Source: Mucilaginibacter arboris
GTDB taxonomy: Bacteria; Bacteroidota; Bacteroidia; Sphingobacteriales; Sphingobacteriaceae
NCBI RefSeq assembly: GCF_009754915.1
Contig: NZ_WPIK01000010.1
Location: 109,007 to 173,006 of the forward strand
Direction: 5' to 3'
Length of the DNA stretch: 64,000 bases
The position numbers and the translations under genes are program-made. Under the pieces are notes generated by a model. That model made no database searches. It was not told the DNA's origin and saw nothing but the letters and a program-made list of their open reading frames with translations. Positions 47,601 to 56,200 of the stretch are shown one piece after another (the stretch's first letter is position 1; the number at the start of each line of letters is the position of its first letter).

Positions 47601-48274
47601 TTATGGACATGGGCGTTTCGGGCAAAGCTATTTACGATTCGTTGGAAGTTATTACCCTGCAGCCTGGCCTTGACCGTATTCCGATTATTGTTTTTACCGG
47701 TAAACATCTTTCATTAGCTGAAGAAAGCCGGATCATGCGTTTTGCAGATTCTATCGTGGTAAAAACAGCACAGTCGTACCAGCGCGTACTGGATGAAGTT
47801 GCCCTTTTTCTGCACATTATGGAAAAAAAGGAAACGGCTGTAGCTGCAAATGGCGAAATATTTAAAAAATCGGGGGCACTTACGGAAGTACTTAAAAATA
47901 AAACAGTCTTAATTGCCGATGATGATGTTCGGAACATCTTTTCGCTCACCAAATCCCTTGAAAAATATAAAATGAATATCGTTACAGCTACCAATGGCCG
48001 CGAAGCTTTTGAACAACTGGAGCAGCACCGCGTAGATATTGTTTTAATGGATATGATGATGCCGGAAATGGATGGTTACGAAAGTATCAGCAAGATCAGG
48101 CAGCATCCTGACTTTAAAAATCTGCCTGTTATTGCCGTAACTGCCAAAGTAATGCCCCAGGACCGCGATGCATGTATAAAAGCCGGCGCTTCGGATTATA
48201 TTTCAAAACCAGTAGATATTGATCAACTAATTTCCCTCCTGCGTGTTTGGCTTTACGACCAGGCCATTAAATAA
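44669..48274 (+). CDS. Large hybrid histidine kinase with CHASE3, GAF and three receivers
   Basis: Membrane sensor kinase of 1201 aa. Order: TM1 (about 12-30), CHASE3 ('MKDAETGQRGFLLSGDE'), TM2 (about 178-200, 'LTPLIIVFAALLSLLVSLIY'), HAMP-like, GAF (about 285-430), a long Gln/Glu-rich coiled coil (about 430-525), HisKA (His in 'EFLANMSHELRTPLNSIL'), HATPase_c ('LSNALKFTTKGE', 'GGTGLGLSISRKL'), then receivers at about 805-925 ('DAVLLDIQLPVKDG'), 930-1050 ('DCVIMDMGVSGKAIYD') and 1075-1195 ('DIVLMDMMMPEMDG'). The second receiver is divergent around the Asp but keeps 'MD'. A near-copy of the window repeat (GGTAAAAGAAGCAC, 46987-47000) lies in a linker. Confidence 0.92.
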   Translation: MKTKISRDLQLGFGLSLLLVLISSIASYISIRNLLDNAEKVDQSNLVILKLENIISTMKDAETGQRGFLLSGDEIFLQPYNGSDQKVFSAIKEVSRLTANDRDMQQHINHLKNVIANRLNSLQSLINDKRAGKSISLGQLKKGKEEMDFLRSEVSKLENQERRILSESSSLQRSLTALTPLIIVFAALLSLLVSLIYYFKLRGKYHENIKLRQDLEHKDEAMAKRLSLVHQVANKISNGDYQIRVSDDEQDSLGGVSLSLNKMAESLAYAFSNLEANEKLQSGISNLNDKMLGQKDLKTLTSQILNFLVQYTQSNVGAFYTLENDVLQLQSGYALAAGHLQEIKVGEGITGQCATSKKIIQLKNIDKNSIAISYASGEIKPAHIVAVPVSYEGAIFGVIELASLENYPDLSIQFLERVVENIGIALHTAKNHQELQLLLQQTQQQAEELSKRQRELENMNSELEAYTQKLQQSDEELRVQQEELEQSNQVLEERSHLLEERNQMIIERNQEIQRKAEELEITTQYKSEFLANMSHELRTPLNSILLLSRYLHENDEGNLSGEQVESAEVILNSGKGLLNLIDEILDLSKIEAGKMDAEYEKIPISEVVSEMQALFAPVAKEKKLTLNMSVSPALPDRIETDKPKLEQILKNLLSNALKFTTKGEVSLKIEAEGNGFIRFAVADSGIGISAKDQELIFEPFRQADGSTRRNYGGTGLGLSISRKLAELLQGEIRVISEPGKGSEFILSVPKGKPAGLESEAVTYPAPAATQKLPVKEAPAGSNGRVKHLSTLIPTEIKDDRDKLKENDKVILIIEDDTVFANALLKFTHEKGYKGLVAVRGDQGIEMVQQYKPDAVLLDIQLPVKDGWEVMEELKSNPSTRHIPVHIMSSLEVKKESLLKGAIDFINKPLAIEQMKGLFEKLEDAMRRSPKKVLIVEDNEQHAKALSYFLESFSITSEISGNINRSIDTLQKREVDCVIMDMGVSGKAIYDSLEVITLQPGLDRIPIIVFTGKHLSLAEESRIMRFADSIVVKTAQSYQRVLDEVALFLHIMEKKETAVAANGEIFKKSGALTEVLKNKTVLIADDDVRNIFSLTKSLEKYKMNIVTATNGREAFEQLEQHRVDIVLMDMMMPEMDGYESISKIRQHPDFKNLPVIAVTAKVMPQDRDACIKAGASDYISKPVDIDQLISLLRVWLYDQAIK

Positions 48275-48331
48275 AAACAGGCGGTAAAAGAAGCATGGCA
48301 AAATGTTGCTGCTTCTTTTACCGGTTCAAAA
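48274..48331. repeat. Hairpin formed by two ATGCTTCTTTTA repeats
   Basis: An exact minus copy (48285-48296) and a plus copy (48309-48320, one mismatch) form a 14-bp perfect stem (48282-48295 with 48310-48323) around a 14-nt loop. It lies between two co-directional signalling genes, so it could attenuate cheR. Confidence 0.85.
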
Positions 48332-48340
48332 AAGATCATT

Positions 48341-49150
48341 TTGCTGAATGAAGAGGAAATTTCGCTGTTATTAACCGATCTGATCGACATTTACGGTTAC
48401 GATTTTACCGGTTATGCTAAACCAACACTTTACAGGCGCATTAACCGGCTTTTCAAACTTCGGTCATTTTCAGGGTTTACCGCTTTTCGTTACCTGCTCA
48501 TCCACAATCCCGAATATTTAGACTGGTTTATTGCTGAAATTACAGTTCCGGTAACAGAAATGTTCCGGGACCCTTCTTTTTTTTTAACGCTGAGGAATGA
48601 GGTTTTACCAGTTTTAAACAATTGTCCGCTTATCCGCATCTGGCATGCAGGCTGCTCTACCGGAGAAGAAGCGTATTCCCTTGCTATTATCCTGAAAGAA
48701 CTGCAACTGTTGCAAAAATCTGTAGTGTACGCTACAGACATTAACCCTAAAGTATTAAAAGTAGCCGCAGCAGGTATTTATCAGCAAGATACCATGAAGC
48801 ATTATACTGAAAATTACATGCATGCGGGCGGCATAGCAAATTTCTCTGATTATTATACCGCCCATTATGATTTAGTGAAGCTGGACGATCAGTTAAAAAA
48901 GCGGATTGTTTTTTCTACACATAACCTGGCTGCCGATACTTCTTTTAACAACTTCCAATTAATTATTTGCAGAAATGTGCTCATTTACTTTAACCAGGAA
49001 CTGCAACAGCGCGTATTTACACTGTTTGATAACAGTTTAGAAACAAACGGTTTTTTAGGATTGGGAAGTAAAGAAACGCTTCAGTTTACGCGCCTGAACC
49101 ATTATTACCAGAAGTTAAACCAGAAAGAAAAAATCTGGCAAAAGCGCTGA
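48341..49150 (+). CDS. cheR: CheR-family protein methyltransferase
   Basis: SAM-dependent methyltransferase of 269 aa for receptor glutamates. The start is a TTG (48341); no better ATG precedes the conserved N-terminus 'EEISLLLTDLIDIYGYDFTG'. The SAM motif I is 'IWHAGCSTGEEAYSLAI' (about 103-119), followed by 'SVVYATDINPKVLKVAAAG' and the motif 'FQLIICRNVLIYFN'. No CheB, CheA or MCP gene lies nearby. In Bacteroidota such CheR proteins often belong to kinase-linked signalling rather than flagellar chemotaxis, which fits its place behind the two kinases. Confidence 0.9.
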   Translation: MLNEEEISLLLTDLIDIYGYDFTGYAKPTLYRRINRLFKLRSFSGFTAFRYLLIHNPEYLDWFIAEITVPVTEMFRDPSFFLTLRNEVLPVLNNCPLIRIWHAGCSTGEEAYSLAIILKELQLLQKSVVYATDINPKVLKVAAAGIYQQDTMKHYTENYMHAGGIANFSDYYTAHYDLVKLDDQLKKRIVFSTHNLAADTSFNNFQLIICRNVLIYFNQELQQRVFTLFDNSLETNGFLGLGSKETLQFTRLNHYYQKLNQKEKIWQKR

Positions 49151-49243
49151 TTAAAAATTAACTATCACAAAAAAATCACACGTTTACTTTCTTTTTTTTG
49201 CTGATAAAAAGAGTAGTTTTAAGGTGAGAAAAATTCAATATTT

Positions 49244-49888
49244 ATGGAGAAAGATCAATGTGCTGCGCCGGAAGATAATCCGAATGAAAATACAGGTTCA
49301 AGCCGTCGCGATTTCCTTAAAAAAATTTCTGTTTTAACAGCAGTTGCGCTAACGCCGGTTAGTTTGGTAACTGCTGCCGAAAATGAAATAGACGAAAAAC
49401 TTGCTGCAGTTTTTGAAAAAGTACCGCTAAAGCTGGAAGTAAATGGCGTTAAACACAGCTTATCTGTTGAGCCGCGGGTTACTCTGCTGGATCTGCTGCG
49501 CGAACAACTTCAGCTCACCGGAACAAAAAAGGGCTGCGATCATGGTCAGTGCGGTGCATGTACGGTCCATATAAATGGCAGGCGCCAGAATTCGTGTTTA
49601 ACATTAGCCGTAATGCACGAAGGCAAAAAGGTAACCACGATAGAAGGTTTGGCAAACGGAATACAATTGCACCCCATGCAGGAAGCATTTATTAAACACG
49701 ATGGTTTCCAGTGCGGTTATTGTACGCCGGGACAAATCATGTCGGCAGTTGCTTGTATCCGTGAAGGACATGCAGGTTCTGAAGCAGAGATCAGGGAATA
49801 TATGAGCGGAAACATTTGTCGTTGCGGTGCTTATCCGAATATTGTAGATGCCATTACAGAAGTGAAGAACGGAGGACAAAAAGTATGA
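49244..49888 (+). CDS. paoA: Periplasmic aldehyde oxidoreductase, 2Fe-2S subunit (PaoA/YagT-like)
   Basis: Iron-sulfur subunit of 214 aa of the xanthine-dehydrogenase family. 'SSRRDFLKKISVLTAVALTP' is a Tat signal. Cluster 1 is in 'GTKKGCDHGQCGACTVHING' and cluster 2 in 'GFQCGYCTPGQI' plus 'NICRCGAYPNI', giving eight Cys ligands. Its stop overlaps the start of the FAD subunit by 4 bp (ATGA). A TAGTTTTA 22 bp upstream of the start resembles a -7 box. Confidence 0.9.
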   Translation: MEKDQCAAPEDNPNENTGSSRRDFLKKISVLTAVALTPVSLVTAAENEIDEKLAAVFEKVPLKLEVNGVKHSLSVEPRVTLLDLLREQLQLTGTKKGCDHGQCGACTVHINGRRQNSCLTLAVMHEGKKVTTIEGLANGIQLHPMQEAFIKHDGFQCGYCTPGQIMSAVACIREGHAGSEAEIREYMSGNICRCGAYPNIVDAITEVKNGGQKV

Positions 49889-50868
49889 ACCAGTTTCAAT
49901 ATGTAAGGGCTGTAAGCAGTAAAACAGCAGTTGCTACATTAGCAAAAGACCCTTCTGCTAAATTTATTGCCGGCGGGACAAACCTGATCGATCTGATGAA
50001 GAACGGCGTTACTGCCCCGCAAAAGCTGATCGATATTAATAATCTTCCGCTTGCTGAAATAAAAAAGCAGGCAAATTCTTTATATATCGGTGCATTGGCA
50101 ACCAACAGCGGCGTTGCCGATAATAAATTAGTGCTGCAAAACCAGCCGTTATTGGCAATGGCATTAAATGCCGGAGCTTCTGCACAGTTAAGAAACGTAG
50201 CAACCGTAGGCGGCAACATGATGCAGCGTACGCGCTGTTATTACTTTTACAATACCGATCTGCCCTGCAATAAACGCCAGCCTGGTTCTGGTTGCGGCGC
50301 TTTGGAAGGAATAAACCGGATGCATGCTATTTTTGGTTTTAGCCAGCAGTGTATTGCTGTTCACCCAAGTGATATGTGCGTTGCTTTGGCAGCGCTTGAT
50401 GCAACGGTTTTGGTTTCCCGGCCGAAAGGCGATAGAAAAATTTTGTTTACGGATTTTCATCGTTTACCGGGAGACCATCCGGAGAAAGACAACACTTTGG
50501 CTAAAGATGAACTGATTACCGGCGTAGAAATTCCTGATAATAGTTTCGGCAAAAATATTCATTATTTAAAAGTGCGAGACCGTGCTTCTTATGCTTTTGC
50601 ACTGGTTTCTGTTGCGGCTGCCCTCAACATCAAAAATGGTACGATAAAAGAAGCACGGCTTGCCATGGGCGGCGTTGCGCATAAACCCTGGAGATTAACC
50701 GAAGCCGAAAAAGCTTTAGTTGGAAAACCTGCATCCGAAGAAACCTTTAAACACGCTGCCGAAATAGCGATGCAAGGCGCAAAAGGTTTTAAATACAACT
50801 CCTTCAAACTGAAAATGGCACCTAATACAATAATTCAGGCATTAAAAACAGCATCAGCAACAGCATAA
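49885..50868 (+). CDS. paoB: Aldehyde oxidoreductase, FAD subunit (PaoB/YagS-like)
   Basis: FAD-binding subunit of 327 aa. The ATG at 49885 overlaps the previous stop (ATGA); an upstream start would read in the paoA gene. FAD motifs are 'KFIAGGTNLIDLMK' and 'LRNVATVGGNMMQRTRC'. The segment 'RTRCYYFYNTDLPCNKRQPG' with the Cys soon after matches the extra [4Fe-4S] site that distinguishes PaoB from other members. It is 4 bp before paoC. Confidence 0.9.
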   Translation: MNQFQYVRAVSSKTAVATLAKDPSAKFIAGGTNLIDLMKNGVTAPQKLIDINNLPLAEIKKQANSLYIGALATNSGVADNKLVLQNQPLLAMALNAGASAQLRNVATVGGNMMQRTRCYYFYNTDLPCNKRQPGSGCGALEGINRMHAIFGFSQQCIAVHPSDMCVALAALDATVLVSRPKGDRKILFTDFHRLPGDHPEKDNTLAKDELITGVEIPDNSFGKNIHYLKVRDRASYAFALVSVAAALNIKNGTIKEARLAMGGVAHKPWRLTEAEKALVGKPASEETFKHAAEIAMQGAKGFKYNSFKLKMAPNTIIQALKTASATA

Positions 50869-50872
50869 ATTT

Positions 50873-53113
50873 ATGAAAAAGCAAGATTTTTTTAATTTGG
50901 AAGCTGTTGAAGCAATGGATCGGGTTGACGGAAGATTGAAAGTTACCGGTGCGGCCCGCTATTCGGCAGAGTTTCCGATACCGAAATTAACTTATGGCGT
51001 TTTGGCAACCAGCACTATTGCAAGCGGTAAAATTCAAAGTTTAGATACTAAAAAAGCAGAACGTGCGCCAGGTGTTTTAGCGGTGATCTCTCATTTCAAT
51101 GCACCAAAAATTCCGGGTTATTCAGAAGGGTCAAACCCGGCAAAAGGAGCGACAACGAAAGGACAACCTTTACGTATTTTTTCGGATGACATCATTATGT
51201 TTTATGGCCAGCCAATTGCTTTGGTTGTGGCTGATACGTTGGAAAGGGCACAGTTTGCAGCAGGACAAATAAGTGCACAATATCAGAAAGCAGATTTTCA
51301 AACAGATTTTGATGGAAATGTAAGCCATGCAGATTATCCTGCTCAGGCAAAAAACAGAAATTCTACCGGCGATTATGTTCGCGGAGAAGTTGATGCTTAC
51401 AAAAAAGCGCCGGTAAAAATAGAAGCTGAGTATGTAATCCCGACAGAAGTGCATAACCCTATGGAGCTGCAATCTATTATTGCGGTTTGGGATGCTGCGG
51501 ATAAAGTTACTGTTTATGATAAAACACAATCGTTAAAAGGGGCACAGGGAACTATTGCACAGGCATTTAAAATTCCTGCGGAAAATGTACAGGTTGTTGC
51601 CACTTATGTTGGCGGTGCTTTTGGCAATGCTTTACGTACCTGGCCGCACGAAATTGCAGCGGTTATGGCAGCACAAAAAGTTGGCCGTCCGGTAAAATTA
51701 GTCGTTAACCGCGAGCAAATGTTTACGATGGTAGGTTATCGCCCTTATACCTGGCAAAAAGTTAGTCTGGGTGCAACTGCTGATGGTAAATTAGTTGGGA
51801 TCAGCCATGAAGTTATCGGACAAACATCTGCTTATGAAGAATTTACGGAAGGAACGGTCAACGTTTCAAAATTTCTCTATGCCTGTCCAAATGTAAATAC
51901 TAGTTATAAAATTTTACCTTTAAACGTAAGCACGCCAACCTGGATGCGTGGTCCTGGAGAAGCTTCCGGTGCTTTTGCCTTGGATTGTGCGATGGACGAG
52001 CTGGCGTATCAGTTAAACTTAGACCCGATTGAATTACGCTTGCGAAATCATGCTGATATTGATCCGGAACGAAACCTGCCGTGGTCGAGCAAGTATTTAA
52101 AAGAATGTTATCAGGAAGCAGCCCAACGCATTGGCTGGTTTAAACGTAACCCTAAACCTCGTTCCATGCAATCAGAAGATGGGATGCTGGTAGGTTATGG
52201 TATGGGAACAGGAAGTTTTTCTGCCGGCAGGAGTGCGGCTACGGCAAGCATCCAAATGTCGGCTGATGGTACTTACACTATTCAATGCGCCACAACAGAT
52301 ATTGGGCCGGGAACAGCAACGGCAATGGTACAAATAGCATCAGATGTATTACAGGTCCCTGCGGATAAAATAAAATTCCAGTTAGGTAATTCTTCTTTTC
52401 CGAAAGCACCGAGCCAGGGCGGTTCTTCCACCGTTTCTACAGTTGGTTCCGCCGTTACTGCCGTTTGCGTTTCCTTAAAACAAAAACTGGCTGCATTAGC
52501 TGCCGGACAAGGAGAATCTGCTGCGGTAAAACCGGCAGACCTGGTTTTTGAGAATGGAAAAATATCTTCGAAAGATCAATCTATTAATATATCCTATACT
52601 GATGTTTTGAAAAAGCACAGCCTGCCTTCATTGGATGCAACAGAAGAATCGAGGGCGGGAGCAGAGCGGCAAAAATATTCGTTTTACTCTTTTTCGGTGC
52701 ATTTTGTTGAAGTGCATGTGCATCCGGCAACCGGACAAGTCAGGGTAAAAAGAGTAGTAAGCTGCGCAGATGCCGGTAAAATCATCAACCAAAAAACAGC
52801 AGGAAGCCAGGTTATTGGCGGGGCAATCGGCGGTATCGGCATGGCTTTAATGGAAGAAGCCATTATGGATAACCGTTTTGGCCGGTACGTAAACAACAAC
52901 TTTGCCGATTACCATGTTCCGGTCCATGCTGATATTCCGCATATCGATGCTGTTTTTATCGATAAAAAAGATCCGTACATCAACCCGATGGGATCAAAAG
53001 GCGTAGGGGAAATATCGCTGATCGGAATGGCAGCAGCAGTTGCAAATGCGGTATTCCATGCAACCGGAAAACGCGTAAGGGATCTACCTATTACGCCAGA
53101 TAAACTGATTTAA
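50873..53113 (+). CDS. paoC: Aldehyde oxidoreductase, molybdopterin subunit (PaoC/YagR-like)
   Basis: Molybdopterin cytosine dinucleotide-binding catalytic subunit of 746 aa. The MPT-binding and channel segments 'VATYVGGAFGNALRTWPHE', 'WMRGPGEASGAFALDCAMDE' and 'QGGSSTVSTVGSAV' are seen, and the catalytic Glu is in 'MGSKGVGEISLIG' near the C-terminus. It should oxidise aldehydes in the periplasm, with the Tat signal on PaoA. PaoD-type maturation chaperone (XdhC-like) is not in this window, so it must lie elsewhere. The gene ends 109 bp before the convergent NRPS gene. Confidence 0.91.
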   Translation: MKKQDFFNLEAVEAMDRVDGRLKVTGAARYSAEFPIPKLTYGVLATSTIASGKIQSLDTKKAERAPGVLAVISHFNAPKIPGYSEGSNPAKGATTKGQPLRIFSDDIIMFYGQPIALVVADTLERAQFAAGQISAQYQKADFQTDFDGNVSHADYPAQAKNRNSTGDYVRGEVDAYKKAPVKIEAEYVIPTEVHNPMELQSIIAVWDAADKVTVYDKTQSLKGAQGTIAQAFKIPAENVQVVATYVGGAFGNALRTWPHEIAAVMAAQKVGRPVKLVVNREQMFTMVGYRPYTWQKVSLGATADGKLVGISHEVIGQTSAYEEFTEGTVNVSKFLYACPNVNTSYKILPLNVSTPTWMRGPGEASGAFALDCAMDELAYQLNLDPIELRLRNHADIDPERNLPWSSKYLKECYQEAAQRIGWFKRNPKPRSMQSEDGMLVGYGMGTGSFSAGRSAATASIQMSADGTYTIQCATTDIGPGTATAMVQIASDVLQVPADKIKFQLGNSSFPKAPSQGGSSTVSTVGSAVTAVCVSLKQKLAALAAGQGESAAVKPADLVFENGKISSKDQSINISYTDVLKKHSLPSLDATEESRAGAERQKYSFYSFSVHFVEVHVHPATGQVRVKRVVSCADAGKIINQKTAGSQVIGGAIGGIGMALMEEAIMDNRFGRYVNNNFADYHVPVHADIPHIDAVFIDKKDPYINPMGSKGVGEISLIGMAAAVANAVFHATGKRVRDLPITPDKLI

Positions 53114-53177
53114 GAAGCTGAAAAGCAGTTTGTAATCAGCTACATTAATTAGTTTCGAAAGAGGATTAAAACAATAA

Positions 53178-53200
53178 TTTTTATCCGGTAAAAGAAGCAT
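53178..53200 (-). repeat. ATGCTTCTTTTA repeat, minus copy
   Basis: Exact core at 53189-53200, tail CCGGATAAAAA, in the gap between convergent paoC and NRPS genes. Confidence 0.86.
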
Positions 53201-53202
53201 GT

Positions 53203-53237
53203 AAACCAATCCGCATCTTAGTTAGGCGGATTGGTTT
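53203..53237. terminator. Hairpin terminator between convergent genes
   Basis: AAACCAATCCGC (53203-53214) pairs with GCGGATTGGTTT (53226-53237), so the last codons of the NRPS form one arm. Flanks are A/T-rich; it can serve both directions. Confidence 0.6.
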
Positions 53238-56200
53238 AAACAATTTTGCAATACTTGTGCAAATTCTTTATCGTTTGGAGGAGCAAAAATATAATTATGG
53301 TCTCCGGGGATTTCGTGAATGCGGACTCCTTTTAAAGCAAATTTGTCCCATCCCAGGTATTTAGGGTCTTCCATATAATACGTCCTCACTTTGGCACGGA
53401 AAAGATCAATAGTTCCATTATAAGGTGTAATATGATAATGTGCAGCAGCATTTTGGTTCATCCTGTCAATCTCGTTAGCATAACCAAAAAAACCAACCTG
53501 GTCTTTGCCTTTGGCCGGGTTTATTTTCCAGTAAAATTTGGTTACTTTTCTTTTGATCATCAGGGTTTTATACTTGTAAGTGCTAACCGGATTTTTGGCC
53601 AGCAGCACGAACGTATATAGAAAACGACAGTTATAATTCCAGATTTTATGAAGTAGCCGTACAGGCAAAGGATGAATGTACTTGGTTTGATCTGCATAAG
53701 AATCAAAAAGTGCCAGCATTTTTACTTCTTTGCCTAATTCCTGCAGTTGCTTTGCCATTTCGTAAGCAATCGTTCCGCCTAAAGAATAACCGGCCAACAT
53801 ATACGGCCCGTTTGGATTATGTTTGATGATCTCGCTTACATAATGTGCAGCTATATCTTCCAGCTTATCTAAAGGCTCATCAATGCCGTTTAAACCTTTT
53901 GCTTGTAAGCCGTAAACAGGCTGATCGGGATCCATGTAAGTAGCTAAAGTATTGAATAACAAAACATTTAGTCCGGCGCCATGAACCATATAAAGCGGTG
54001 CTTTGCTGCCTTTTGGCCTGATAGGGACCAGGGAATCCCATGTAATAGATTTTCCATCCATTTGCAGCAGTAGTGACAATGATTCGATGGTGGAAGATTC
54101 AAATAGCGATGCAAGTGGCAAACGTTGTCCGGTTTCTTTTTCCAGCAAATTCATAATCTTAACTGCTGTAAGCGAATGTCCGCCGATCTCAAAAAAGTTA
54201 TCGTAAATACTAATGGCAGGAAGCCCGAGAACCTCGCACCAGATATCTGATACTAATTTTTCTACATCTGTTCTCGGTGCAATAAAACCAGAAATAGTTT
54301 CAGTTGGTACTGCCGTACCTGGCAAAGCATTAGGTTTAGGTAAAGCCTGCCGGTCTATTTTATTATTTGGCGTTAGCGGTAATGCAGGCAGGATTACAAT
54401 TTGTGCCGGTATCATAAAAGGGGGCAGTACTTCTTTTAAGGCAGATTTCCATTGATGTATCCATTGCTTTTCGTCGTATTTTTTTACATGAGGCGCAACA
54501 ACATAAGCTACCAGTTGCTGGTTCCCGGGCTGGTCTTCGCGCGCTATTGCTACAACCTGAGTGATGTGTTCCTGATAAGAAAGCCGGGCTTCTATTTCGC
54601 CCAATTCTACCCGATGGCCTCTTATTTTAACCTGATGGTCTGCACGTCCTAAAAACTCAATTTCACCATTTGATAAAAAGCGTCCAACATCTCCGGTACG
54701 GTACATTTTTTTACCGGAAACACCGCTAAAAATATCATCAGGAAAACGCGTTGCTGTTAAGCCGGGCTGGTTTAAATAACCTCTTGCAACGCCATCTCCT
54801 GTAATAAATATTTCGCCGATTTCACCTTCCGGAAGCAGGCCTAAATGTTCATCCAGAATGTAAATTTGTGTGTTATCAATAGGGCGGCCAATAGTAATCA
54901 GCTCATCCGTATTAATATGTTTTCCGGTAGAGTAAATGGTTGTTTCGGTAGGGCCATACATATTCCATAAACCGGAACATAAAGTAGTTAAATTTTTAGC
55001 CAGATCAGGCTGCAAAGCTTCTCCGCAGCAAAAAATCCGTACAGGTAATTTTTCTTTCCATCCGGAAGCAATTAACAAACGAAAGGTAGCCGGAGTGGCC
55101 TGTATCAAACTTACTTTAGCTGCTTTTATCAGCTTTAATAATTCGTCACCATTTTTTGCGGTTTTTGTATCTGCCAAAACCATTTCCGCACCGCAAATTA
55201 ATGGCAGAAAAAGTTCCAGCCCGGCAATATCAAAAGAAATAGTCGAGATGGCCAGCATCCGGTCTTCAGCAGAAATACCCGGCCATTTCCGGATACTGTT
55301 TAGCAAATTAACAATGTTATGATGCTCTATCAGAACGCCTTTTGGTTTACCGGTTGAACCAGAAGTATATAACACGTAAGCCAGATCTGAACCTTTAATT
55401 TCTACATTTGGTTCTTCTGCCGAAAACTGATTTAATTGTGGTAATATCTCTTCCAGCAGCATTTCTTCTGCAGGAGATACAAACTGTCCTTTATATTTCT
55501 GATTAACGAGTAATAGTTTGGCTTCAGAATCCTCCAGCATGTAATTGATGCGTTCCTTCGGATAAGTAGGATCAAGCGGAATATAAGCCGCACCTGTTTT
55601 CATTACAGCCAATATGGTTAATACCATTTCTATCGAACGGTCTAATGCTACACCAACTAAATCGCCTTGCCTGATGCCTTTTTTAAGGAGCAAAGCGGCC
55701 AGTTGGTTGGATTTTGACAACAGTTCGCCGTTGGTGATAGAAGTATGATGAAAGTGGATTGATGTTTTTACCGCATGCTTTTTTAGGCTTTGGCTGATTA
55801 ATACCGGAAGCGCTTCTTTCGGATAAACCGCAAACGTATTGTTCCATTTTTTTAACTGTTTGCTTAAAACGTTTTTCGAGGGAAGGCTGATACTGCTGAT
55901 TGAACGATCAGGTTCCTGTGAAATAACCTGTAACAGCATTTCAAAGCTTTCCATCATCCAGCGGATAGTTCCTGCTTTAAAAAGTTGGGTATTGTATGAC
56001 CATTCCAGCGTTAATTCCTGTTCTGATCCGCTTGCGTTTAAAAATATCTCAAAAGTTTCGTAAGCGCGCGGATTGTAATGCAAACGATGGGTTAAGCTTT
56101 CAAACTTAACGCCATCGTCCATATTCATATCCATGTTAAATACAATGGGCGCAAGCGGAATACGGGAAGGATCACGAGGAAACTGAAGCAGTTTAAGCAG

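Noticed and set aside
50645..50655. TAAAAGAAGCA in the FAD subunit gene (and similar hits at 3944 and 44939)
   Set aside because: These are one-mismatch or 11-bp matches that encode Lys-Glu-Ala/Val with common codons, so I do not count them as copies of the repeat.
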